DNA of 22,374 nt from assembly GCA_034666705.1 (NCBI GenBank), contig JAXDLH010000329.1:1-22374 (forward strand), read 5' to 3'. Positions within the stretch are counted from its first letter, which is position 1. The number at the start of each line of letters is the position of its first letter. The notes below the pieces were generated by a model. That model worked only from the letters and a program-made list of their open reading frames with translations. It did no database searches and was not told where the DNA came from. The DNA comes from JAXDLH01 sp034666705. Its GTDB lineage: Bacteria; Chloroflexota; UBA6077; SHYK01. This document shows, piece after piece, positions 8,981-14,587 of the stretch. Both the position numbers and the translations under genes were made by a program.

Positions 8981-9039
8981 ATCGAACGACTGAGCGGGAC
9001 AGTGGGTCAGTTCGCGTGATCGTAGCCCTTGCGTGGGTT

Positions 9040-9138
9040 CCGTCGTTCCGGTAGGGCGAGGGCGTGTCCCTCGCCGCATGGCCCCGCGCCGCCATCGCTG
9101 GGTGGGAGGGGGCAAACCCTCCCCTGTCGGAACGACGG
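9040..9138. repeat. Branched foldback element (multi-stem repeat)
   Basis: The ends are an 11-bp perfect inverted repeat, CCGTCGTTCCG (9040-9050) against CGGAACGACGG (9128-9138). Pairing continues inward through GTAGGG/CCCTGT with two G-U pairs. Inside are two more perfect hairpins: GGCGAGGG/CCCTCGCC (9055-9062 with 9068-9075, 5-nt loop) and GGGAGGG/CCCTCCC (9104-9110 with 9117-9123, 6-nt loop). The result is a three-arm fold. It lies between the cupin stop and the solute-binding protein start, both on the minus strand, so it may end or attenuate transcription. It resembles a non-autonomous interspersed repeat, with a degenerate relative near 14588-14620 that shares TTCCGGTAGGG. Confidence 0.7.
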
Positions 9139-9244
9139 CCATGCACGAAGGAATTGACCCACTAAACCAAAGCCGCTATGAAACGTGCATTGATGCAGGC
9201 ATGATTTACGAGTGAAGGCTTGTGGTTTTCACCTTGGCTTGAGT

Positions 9245-9772
9245 TTAGTTCTGGGGCGCGCCCTCGACGTAGTCTCCCTCGAAGGTGCGCGGGTCCACGC
9301 CCTGGTCGCCCCGATAGCTGTAGCGACTGATCTTCGATGGCTTGGGCGGGCGCGTTGCCACCTGGTAAAGCACCGTGATGTCATCCGTCTCGTTCATGAG
9401 CTGGTAGTAGTAGCTCTGGTTGATGTGCACGAGCTCGCCCGGCTTGAGGATGATGTCCTCGCCGTCGTTCACGCCGCGGATGTGCAGCTCGCCCTGAAAC
9501 ACCATGAAGATGTGCTCCGAGCCAGGATGGCAATGCATCTCATCGCGCTGGCCGGGCTTGTAGACGTTGATCACGCACTGCGCGTAGCGATTCTCGGTCA
9601 GCCGGATGTATCCGCCGCCCTTGGGGTTCGGGTTGATGTTCTCCGGGATGTTGACGACCTGCCAGCCCTTGGTGCGGAGCTTTTGCTTCTGCTCGTAGTC
9701 GCGATCTCCATTGGTCTTGTCATCCATCAGCACCTTGCTGCTGTCCAATGCTCGCTCGTCGGTCTGCGCCAT
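9245..9772 (-). CDS. Cupin domain protein
   Basis: A 175-residue single-domain cupin. The start ATG 9772 is fixed by a near-perfect Shine-Dalgarno, GGAGGTGAT (9777-9785), 4 bases upstream. The frame is open to 10006, but that extension crosses the promoter. Cupin motif 1 is complete: H80, H82 and E86 in EMHCHPGSEHIFMVFQG. Motif 2 has PGELVHINQ with H116. These four residues are the usual metal ligands, so a metal-dependent enzyme (dioxygenase, isomerase or decarboxylase) or a sensor is possible. The 60-residue N-terminal extension contains NIPENINPNPKGGGYIRL. The gene has its own promoter (9833-9861). Neighbouring amidohydrolase and binding-protein genes suggest a place in the same catabolic unit; the substrate is unknown. 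Confidence 0.88.
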   Translation of the reverse strand: MAQTDERALDSSKVLMDDKTNGDRDYEQKQKLRTKGWQVVNIPENINPNPKGGGYIRLTENRYAQCVINVYKPGQRDEMHCHPGSEHIFMVFQGELHIRGVNDGEDIILKPGELVHINQSYYYQLMNETDDITVLYQVATRPPKPSKISRYSYRGDQGVDPRTFEGDYVEGAPQN

Positions 9773-9776
9773 CGAA

Positions 9777-9785
9777 ATCACCTCC
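9777..9785 (-). promoter_or_regulatory. Strong Shine-Dalgarno of the cupin gene
   Basis: GGAGGTGAT on the minus strand, 4 bases before ATG 9772. It is the strongest ribosome site in the window and excludes the upstream in-frame starts. Confidence 0.8.
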
Positions 9786-9832
9786 ATCAATGAAGCACCG
9801 GACCGCTGCATTGCCGGTGCCACGATATGCCC

Positions 9833-9861
9833 ACTATAGGCCGGCCGCCCCGGCCGGTCAA
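9833..9861 (-). promoter_or_regulatory. Sigma-70-like promoter of the cupin gene with palindrome in the spacer
   Basis: On the minus strand, TTGACC (9856-9861) and TATAGT (9833-9838) are separated by exactly 17 bases. The start of transcription would be near 9826, giving a leader of about 54 nt. The spacer is almost entirely a palindrome, CCGGCCG-CCC-CGGCCGG (9841-9857), a natural place for a repressor to bind. Promoter quality is read from sequence; regulation is inferred. Confidence 0.65.
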
Positions 9862-9895
9862 TGGCCACTATCGTCCTTCGGTGCCCGTTATCGAC

Positions 9896-9921
9896 TGAGG
9901 CGACCGGCAGCGCCCGCCTCA
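9896..9921. promoter_or_regulatory. Inverted repeat TGAGGCG-N12-CGCCTCA upstream of the pilin promoter
   Basis: TGAGGCG (9896-9902) and CGCCTCA (9915-9921) are perfect inverted arms between the divergent cupin and pilin promoters. It could be an operator or only a hairpin; no regulator is known. Confidence 0.35.
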
Positions 9922-9939
9922 CCGGCCAGTACTTTTTTC

Positions 9940-9973
9940 CTATAGTGACGACCCATTGGGGACCGCTATAGTG
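9940..9973 (+). promoter_or_regulatory. Pilin gene promoter region, two CTATAGTG boxes
   Basis: CTATAGTG occurs at 9940-9947 and 9966-9973, 26 bases apart. For the second box, TATAGT (9967-9972) has GTGACG (9945-9950) 16 bases upstream, a fair -35, and would start transcripts near 9979. The first box follows a T-run and lacks a clear -35, so it may be a second -10 or a protein site. The same octamer, inverted, is the -10 of the cupin promoter. Confidence 0.5.
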
Positions 9974-10031
9974 CCCTTGTTCGACCGGTTGGTTGAACGA
10001 AATCATTCATCATTCATAGGAGTAGCACCCA

Positions 10032-10208
10032 ATGTTCGAGTACCTCACCGCCGCAGTCACCGCGCATATGCCCGAGAAGGAAGAGGGCCAGGGCATGGTC
10101 GAGTACGGCCTGATCATCGCGCTCGTCGCCGTGGTCGCCATCGCCGGCCTGATCGTGCTGGGCCCGAAGATCTCCTCGATGTTCAGCGGCCTCGGCTCCA
10201 GCGTCTGA
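10032..10208 (+). CDS. flp: Flp/Fap-type (type IVb) pilin
   Basis: A 58-residue prepilin. After a short charged leader, the prepilin peptidase site G19-QGMV-EY is the canonical G-XXXX-EY motif, with Glu and Tyr at positions +5 and +6 of the mature chain. It is followed by the hydrophobic helix GLIIALVAVVAIAGLIVLG that anchors the subunit and packs the pilus core. Cleavage after G19 would leave 39 residues, small but normal for Flp pilins of tight-adherence (Tad) systems. The start ATG 10032 has AGGAG about 10 bases upstream. The gene stands alone between its own promoter and a strong terminator; no prepilin peptidase, TadA ATPase or TadB/C gene lies in this window, so assembly genes must be elsewhere. 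Stand-alone flp genes in Chloroflexota and other phyla are common. Confidence 0.93.
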   Translation: MFEYLTAAVTAHMPEKEEGQGMVEYGLIIALVAVVAIAGLIVLGPKISSMFSGLGSSV

Positions 10209-10234
10209 TTCGCGAACCCCGCACGCCAATTTTA

Positions 10235-10264
10235 TAGAACCCGTTTTGTAGAACCCCGGTTTTG
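10235..10264. repeat. Tandem imperfect direct repeat after the pilin gene
   Basis: TAGAACCCGTTTTG (10235-10248) is followed directly by TAGAACCCCGGTTTTG (10249-10264). It sits in the 3' untranslated stretch between the pilin stop and the terminator. Function unknown; possibly slippage-derived. Confidence 0.5.
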
Positions 10265-10269
10265 CAGCG

Positions 10270-10303
10270 AGGAGGGCCTCCGCACTCGGAGGCCCTCCTT
10301 TTT
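10270..10303 (+). terminator. Intrinsic terminator of the pilin gene
   Basis: A 13-bp perfect stem, AGGAGGGCCTCCG with CGGAGGCCCTCCT, has a 4-nt CACT loop and is followed by a T-run. It lies 62 bases after the pilin stop. On the minus strand the T-run is missing, so it is directional and does not obviously serve the convergent gmd gene. Confidence 0.92.
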
Positions 10304-10365
10304 ATGTGGCGGACGATTTGTGCCCGAGAAGGGTGAAGCGCCGCGCCGGAATCCGCGGCGGCTCT

Positions 10366-11352
10366 CTAATGCACCGGCTCTACGATGAGGCGCGAGACCA
10401 GTTCCAGATCGCCCTCGACCATGCGGCCCACCAATTGCTCGAACGTCGTCTCCGGCTCCCAGCCCAGCACCGTGCGCGCCTTCGTCGCATCGCCGACGAG
10501 CATGTCGACCTCGGCTGGCCGCATGAACCGCTCGTCCTGCACGACGTACTTCGTGTAGTCGAGCCCGACGTGCTCGAACGCCAGTTGGCAGAACTCGCGC
10601 ACTGAGTGGGTCTCGCCCGTGGCGACGACGTAGTCGTCGGCCTGATCCTGCTGCAGCATACGCCACATCGCCCGTACATAGTCGGGCGCGTAGCCCCAAT
10701 CGCGCTTCGCATCGAGGTTGCCGAGCCGCACCTCTTTGTCCAGTCCCAGCTTGATCCGCGCTACCGCGTGCGAGATCTTGCGCGTCACAAACTCCAGGCC
10801 GCGCCGCTCGGACTCATGGTTGAAGAGAATCCCCGAGCTCGCGTGCATACCGTAGCTCTCACGGTAGTTCACGGTGATCCAGTGCCCGTACACCTTGGCT
10901 ACGCCGTACGGGCTGCGCGGGTAAAACGGCGTCGACTCGTTCTGCGGCACCGCGCGCACCTTGCCGAACATCTCCGACGAACTCGCCTGGTAGACGCGGA
11001 TGTCCGGATCCACGATGCGGATGGCATCGAGCACGCGCGTGACGCCAAGCGCGGTCACCTCGCCGGTGAAGACCGGCTGCGACCAGGAGGTCTGGACGAA
11101 GCTCTGCGCCGCGAGGTTGTACAGCTCGGTGGGCCGATGGTCGCGCAGCAGCCCGATCATCGACACCTCGTCGAGCAGGTCGCCCGAAGCGAGGATGATG
11201 CGATCCTGAATATGCTTGATCCGCTCGAAGTTGAGCGTGCTCGAGCGGCGGACCATGCCGATGACCTCGTAGCCCTGGGTAAGCAGGAACTCGGCGAGGT
11301 ACGATCCGTCCTGGCCGGTGATGCCGGTGATGAGCGCGCGCTTGGTTGCCAT
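10366..11352 (-). CDS. gmd: GDP-mannose 4,6-dehydratase
   Basis: A 328-residue short-chain dehydrogenase/reductase that converts GDP-D-mannose to GDP-4-keto-6-deoxy-D-mannose, the first step toward GDP-fucose, GDP-rhamnose and related surface sugars. Landmarks: nucleotide-binding TGITGQDGSYLAE (G10-xx-G13-xx-G16), the LYNLAAQSFVQTSW segment, SSSEMFG with E127, the catalytic YGVAK (Y149, K153), FNHESERRG at 178-185, and RDWGYAPDYVRAMW in the C-terminal half. All are typical of GMD. The start ATG 11352 has GGAGG about 11 bases upstream. The length is slightly below that of E. coli GMD. It is alone, with no fucose synthase or glycosyltransferase alongside, and converges with the pilin gene, so a role in cell-surface glycans is likely but the final sugar is open. 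Confidence 0.95.
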   Translation of the reverse strand: MATKRALITGITGQDGSYLAEFLLTQGYEVIGMVRRSSTLNFERIKHIQDRIILASGDLLDEVSMIGLLRDHRPTELYNLAAQSFVQTSWSQPVFTGEVTALGVTRVLDAIRIVDPDIRVYQASSSEMFGKVRAVPQNESTPFYPRSPYGVAKVYGHWITVNYRESYGMHASSGILFNHESERRGLEFVTRKISHAVARIKLGLDKEVRLGNLDAKRDWGYAPDYVRAMWRMLQQDQADDYVVATGETHSVREFCQLAFEHVGLDYTKYVVQDERFMRPAEVDMLVGDATKARTVLGWEPETTFEQLVGRMVEGDLELVSRLIVEPVH

Positions 11353-11450
11353 GGATGCAGGGCCTCCTCAGGGCGGCATCGTCGTGCCGTGCCGCTCACT
11401 GCTCGTGACCGAGGATACCTGAGCCACCGGCCCGCGCCTGCTAAGTAGCT

Positions 11451-11479
11451 TAGCCAAATGCGGCAGGCACTCCTATAAT
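11451..11479 (+). promoter_or_regulatory. Promoter of the XRE regulator, predicted leaderless start
   Basis: A perfect TATAAT (11474-11479) has TAGCCA (11451-11456, 4 of 6 consensus) 17 bases upstream. Transcription would begin about 7 bases after the -10, at 11486, which is the A of the ATG. No Shine-Dalgarno is present, in agreement with a leaderless mRNA. Confidence 0.65.
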
Positions 11480-11485
11480 CGCGGG

Positions 11486-11977
11486 ATGGACCCACCCCGC
11501 GAGCCGCCATCAGAATCGCTCGGTCAACGCATTGGCACCCTGCGGGTACAAGCAGGATGGACGCAGGCGGATCTGGCCGCTCGCCTCGCCGTCTCCCGCG
11601 TCGCCGTTTCTCACTTCGAGATGGGACTTGCGCTCCCAAGCGAGCGAACCGTCGTGTTGCTTGCCGGCCTCTTCAAGCTCGAGCCGCTCGAGCTCGTCGC
11701 CGGCACCAGCTACCCAGCCGCCAAACGGGAGCGATTGCCCGCGATCGCCTGCCGCTACACCGAGGTCGAGCACCAACTGGCCCTGCTGCATCGCGACCTC
11801 GACTGGCTGTCTCGGCTATCGACAAAGCACGCTGCGAAGCTCAGCGGCGCGGCGTTGCGCGCGGCCGAGGAGCAAATCGCCGCGCTGGCCCGTTCTGCCA
11901 ATGACCCGCACGAGCGAGAACTGCTCGCCCAGGCACGCAAGACCTTGCGCGATGCCCGCGCCGGCCTCGGCATGTAG
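11486..11977 (+). CDS. XRE-family helix-turn-helix transcriptional regulator
   Basis: A 163-residue protein. Residues 12-70 are a Cro/C1-type helix-turn-helix: LGQRIGTLRVQAGWTQADLA, then RLAVSRVAVSHFEMG (recognition helix) and LPSERTVVLLAGLFKLEP, the usual third part. The C-terminal half is helical and charged (YTEVEHQLALLHRDLDWL, then Ala/Arg-rich helices) and may dimerise or bind a ligand; I recognise no named domain there. The ATG lies 6 bases after a perfect TATAAT, so the message is probably leaderless. It is transcribed divergently from gmd across 133 bases, so it might control itself or gmd, though I see no clear operator. No toxin or phage gene is adjacent. Confidence 0.85.
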   Translation: MDPPREPPSESLGQRIGTLRVQAGWTQADLAARLAVSRVAVSHFEMGLALPSERTVVLLAGLFKLEPLELVAGTSYPAAKRERLPAIACRYTEVEHQLALLHRDLDWLSRLSTKHAAKLSGAALRAAEEQIAALARSANDPHERELLAQARKTLRDARAGLGM

Positions 11978-12075
11978 CGCGGGGGGCATTCAAGCGCAGT
12001 CATACTCATACTTGTACGAGCTCGCCCTGCGTTCCCCGACGCCCAGCGGAGTTGCCATGCTCCGTCTCGCTCCAC

Positions 12076-12249
12076 GCTGAACGCTATGCGGGCGCAGAGC
12101 TTCGCGCCGCTCACGCCGCCGAGGTGGCGCGCACCGCCGGCTGCCGAGACCTGGAGCTGACGACGAACCTGCGTCGCGCCGACGCGCACGCGTTTTATGA
12201 AGCGCTCGGCCTTGAGCGCACCTCCTACAAGTTCCACCAGCGGTTGTGA
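12076..12249 (+). pseudogene. C-terminal remnant of a GNAT-family acetyltransferase
   Basis: About 55 codons ending at TGA 12249 read as the tail of a Gcn5-related N-acetyltransferase: GAELRAAHAAEVARTAGC, then LELTTNLRRADAHAFYEALG and ERTSYKFHQRL. That is the final helix-strand block found after the acetyl-CoA loop. The N-terminal 90 or so residues, including the Q/RxxGxG/A loop, are absent: upstream bases 11978-12075 give no matching sequence in any frame that I can see. The frame opens from a TTG at 12052 without a ribosome site. It is most likely a truncated relic; expression as a small protein cannot be excluded. It follows the XRE gene by about 100 bases. Confidence 0.7.
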
Positions 12250-12322
12250 CACCGCCAGCCGCCGACCCGAGCTCGTCCGGGGCCGTTGTACCCCGGTGGG
12301 GCGCTCTCGCAGCTCTACCTAT

Positions 12323-13291
12323 CTACCGCAGGATCCGGTCGGCGGTGCCGCTGAAGATCGCCGCGCGCTGCTCGTCGGTGATCGGCAGCCCATTGATGAT
12401 GTCGATCGGGCGCTCCATGCTGCCGAGTGCGAAGGGGTAGTCGCTGCCATAGACGATCTGTTCCGGCCCGACGGTGCTCATCGCTAGACCCCAACTGCCG
12501 GGGTGGAAGTTGACGCTGTCGTAGTAGAGCCGCGCGAGGTACTCGCGCGGCGGCTTGTTCACGAATTGCTTCGCCTCGGGGCGCGTGCGGTATGAGTCAC
12601 CGATGCGAGCCCAGGCGGAGAGCAGGTACGGGCCCAGGTGGGGCACGATGAAGTGCATGTCCGGGTTCTCCTCGAACACACCGCGGTACACGAGGCGCAG
12701 CGTGGCGAGGGTACTGTCGATGAGGAAACCGACAGCGGCCGAGAGATCGTACTGCTCCATCTCCTCCTGCCCAGGCGGGATCATTGGGTGCAGGAAGATC
12801 GCGAGCCGCTGGTGATTCGCCTCGCGGTAGATCGGCAGGAGCGCCTCGTCGTCGAGGTGGCGCCCGTTGATGTTGGCTCCGAGGGTCATACCGTGCAGCC
12901 CAAGCGTGTTTACTGCACGGTCCAGCTCCTTCAATGCCGCACCCGTGTGCGGCAGCGGCAGCACGGCGTAGGCTTTGAAGCGGTTCGGGTAACGAGCGCA
13001 CGCTTCGGCGAGCGCGTCGTTGGCGGCGCGAGCGGCGAGCACCGCGTCCGCCTCGTCGTGGAAGTAGGCGTGCGGGATGGAGAGCGAGAGGGCCTGGACG
13101 GTAACGCCGGCGCGGTCCATATCCTCGACGTGCGCGTCCAGCTCGACCATGCGTGGATCGACGTTGATCTTGCTGCTCAGCAACAGCTTCACCGCGCGAC
13201 CCCAGGGCGTATTGTCCCGCTCGATCAGGCGGCTCAAGATCTCGAGGTACGCCCTGGGGTAGAAGTGCGCGTGGACGTCCACGATCCGCAT
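12323..13291 (-). CDS. Amidohydrolase family protein (ACMSD-like)
   Basis: A 322-residue metal-dependent TIM-barrel hydrolase/decarboxylase, of the same superfamily as the protein encoded at 5926-7074 but clearly a different branch. Landmarks: VDVHAHFYP with H7 and H9 (the HxH pair of strand 1), IFLHPMIPP with H168, FIVPHLGPY with H218, and YGSDYPFALG with D284. This is the full ligand set of 2-amino-3-carboxymuconate-6-semialdehyde decarboxylase and its relatives. The C-terminus (IFSGTADRILR) is the usual family ending. The start ATG 13291 has GGAGG 8 bases upstream. Members act on ring-cleavage or carboxylated aromatic compounds; the substrate here is unknown. No gene is co-oriented directly upstream. 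The 73 bases to the GNAT remnant hold only a small GC hairpin. Confidence 0.9.
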   Translation of the reverse strand: MRIVDVHAHFYPRAYLEILSRLIERDNTPWGRAVKLLLSSKINVDPRMVELDAHVEDMDRAGVTVQALSLSIPHAYFHDEADAVLAARAANDALAEACARYPNRFKAYAVLPLPHTGAALKELDRAVNTLGLHGMTLGANINGRHLDDEALLPIYREANHQRLAIFLHPMIPPGQEEMEQYDLSAAVGFLIDSTLATLRLVYRGVFEENPDMHFIVPHLGPYLLSAWARIGDSYRTRPEAKQFVNKPPREYLARLYYDSVNFHPGSWGLAMSTVGPEQIVYGSDYPFALGSMERPIDIINGLPITDEQRAAIFSGTADRILR

Positions 13292-13403
13292 GCCTCACTC
13301 CTCCGCGATGGTGACTCGGTGCATCGTACCCCGGACAACGCGCATGCCGTAGGCAGGTACCGCAGCACACCGATGACGCCCACAGACCACTCACCGGGGA
13401 CCT

Positions 13404-13418
13404 CGGACAAGCTCAGCA
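13404..13418. repeat. Interspersed repeat copy (GGACAAGCTCAGCA)
   Basis: CGGACAAGCTCAGCA is a degenerate copy of the TTCGACAAGCTCAGGA family, with a partial inverted echo TTTGTCGAAC at about 13424-13433. It lies in the 296-base gap between the amidohydrolase and ATP-grasp genes, together with the 7-bp array. Confidence 0.5.
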
Positions 13419-13463
13419 CAGCATTTGTCGAACGGCCGCGTTCGCGGCGGGCTGGCCAACGCT

Positions 13464-13562
13464 TCCGCACTCCGCACTCCGCACTCCGCACTCCGCACTC
13501 CGCACTCCGCACTCCGCACTCCGCACTCCGCACTCCGCACTCCGCACTCCGCACTCCGCACT
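13464..13562. repeat. Heptanucleotide tandem array, 14 perfect copies of TCCGCAC
   Basis: Fourteen uninterrupted 7-bp units with no mismatch, followed by one extra T. It ends 25 bases before the ATP-grasp start codon and 13 bases before its -10. Perfect identity means recent expansion by slippage, or active homogenisation. Unit size is not a multiple of 3 and no gene reads through it. Confidence 0.97.
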
Positions 13563-13575
13563 AACGCTCGCCTGG

Positions 13576-13581
13576 TATCCT
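13576..13581 (+). promoter_or_regulatory. -10 element of the ATP-grasp gene, predicted leaderless start
   Basis: TATCCT is followed by 6 bases and then GTG 13588, so transcription is expected to begin at the start codon. This is the same geometry as the XRE promoter. A -35 at the normal distance would fall inside the 7-bp array and does not resemble TTGACA. No Shine-Dalgarno is present. Confidence 0.45.
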
Positions 13582-13587
13582 AACGGC

Positions 13588-14469
13588 GTGCGTGTGCTGT
13601 GGCTCGGCTGGGAGGGCACCTACCCGCTGCGGCGGACGCTCGAGGCTGCGGCGCAGCTCGGCATCGAACTCGACGGCTGCGAGCTCTTCGAGATCTCCTT
13701 CATGGCCGATGGCGACCGCATCGGCATATTCCGCAATGGCTGCAACCTCCTCGACGTCTACGACGCGTTGATCGTCCGTACCTTCCACCCCTACATTTCC
13801 GAGGCGCTCACCATCGCACGCCTCTTCCGCGACGCCGGCAAGACTGTGGTGGACCGTGCCCTAACCGAAGAGGGGTACGTGGTCAGCAAGATGCACGACC
13901 ACCTGCTCCTCGCTCAGCATGGCATTGCCGGCCCGCGCACCTACCAGCTCTTCGACCCCGCCGAGGTCGAGGCCGCCGCGGCGCGCATCGGGTATCCGTG
14001 TGTGCTGAAGGGGGTGCATGGGGGACTCGGCAACCACATCTTTAAGGTGGACGACGTGGCCCAACTGCGCCGCCGCCTCTGGCGCTACCCGCACGGCGAG
14101 CTGGCTATCCAGGAGTATCTGCCCGCCGCTGAGGACTACCGCCTGCTCGTCATAGGCTACCGAGCGCTGCCAGCCGTCGTGAGCCGCACCCCGCCCGCCG
14201 GCGACTTCCGCACGAATTTCGCCGTCGGCGGCACCGTCGAGGCCCACGGCTTGGACGAATTCCCCGGCTTTGCGGAATTAGCCGAACGCTCGGCACGCGT
14301 GCTCAAGCGGGAGTTCGCCGGCGTGGACATCCGGATGAAAGACGGCCAGCCGCTCGTGCTCGAGGTGAACCGCGTCCCGGATTTCGAAGGCTTCGAGCGC
14401 GCCAGCGGCCTCGACGTCGCCAGCACATTCCTGGAGTACGTGCGAGACCAGACGAAGCAACGCTCCTGA
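13588..14469 (+). CDS. ATP-grasp protein, RimK-like ligase family
   Basis: A 293-residue protein with a pre-ATP-grasp alpha/beta domain (about 1-95), then the ATP-grasp fold: SKMHDHLLLAQHGIAGPRTY, YPCVLKGVHGGLGNHIFKVD (adenine/phosphate-binding Lys and the Gly-rich loop), LAIQEYLPAAEDYRLLVIG, and the metal-binding end PLVLEVNRVPDFEGFERASG with E and N. RimK-type enzymes (ribosomal S6 glutamate ligase, LysX, tetrahydromethanopterin glutamate ligase) join an amino acid to a carboxylate using ATP; the acceptor is unknown here. The Gly-rich loop GVHGGLG resembles the RimK GxxGxG pattern. The start is GTG 13588, with no ribosome site but a -10-like TATCCT directly upstream. The last codons (TKQRS) and the stop lie in a sequence repeated 72 bases downstream, so the C-terminus may have been replaced by a repeat. 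Confidence 0.88.
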   Translation: MRVLWLGWEGTYPLRRTLEAAAQLGIELDGCELFEISFMADGDRIGIFRNGCNLLDVYDALIVRTFHPYISEALTIARLFRDAGKTVVDRALTEEGYVVSKMHDHLLLAQHGIAGPRTYQLFDPAEVEAAAARIGYPCVLKGVHGGLGNHIFKVDDVAQLRRRLWRYPHGELAIQEYLPAAEDYRLLVIGYRALPAVVSRTPPAGDFRTNFAVGGTVEAHGLDEFPGFAELAERSARVLKREFAGVDIRMKDGQPLVLEVNRVPDFEGFERASGLDVASTFLEYVRDQTKQRS

Positions 14470-14542
14470 GACGCGCGCCCTTGGGGACAGCACAAGCCCG
14501 CCCCGGCGGGTATGTGTGCCAGGGCGAAGCAACATTCCTGAG
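14453..14542. repeat. Direct repeat pair over the ATP-grasp stop codon
   Basis: CGAAGCAACGCTCCTGAG (14453-14470) recurs as CGAAGCAACATTCCTGAG (14525-14542), 16 of 18 identical and offset by exactly 72 bases. The first copy includes the gene's TGA. A small GC hairpin, CCCGC-CCCG-GCGGG (about 14497-14510), lies between the copies and has no T-run. Confidence 0.65.
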
Positions 14543-14587
14543 GCATCAGTCGCGACGCATCCGTGATGCTAGAAATCCACGCGCGCA

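Noticed and set aside
9773..10006. N-terminal extension of the cupin up to 10006
   Set aside because: It covers the promoter and CTATAGTG boxes, and a strong Shine-Dalgarno sits right before ATG 9772.
12277..12296. CCGGGG-N8-CCCCGG hairpin as a terminator
   Set aside because: Only 6 pairs and no T-run on either strand; kept as a note, not called.
13464..13562. CRISPR array
   Set aside because: Units are 7 bp with no spacers; it is a simple tandem repeat.
12638..13564. 308-codon plus-strand frame ending in a repeated SALRTPH peptide
   Set aside because: Antisense to the amidohydrolase; the peptide repeat is only the translated 7-bp array.
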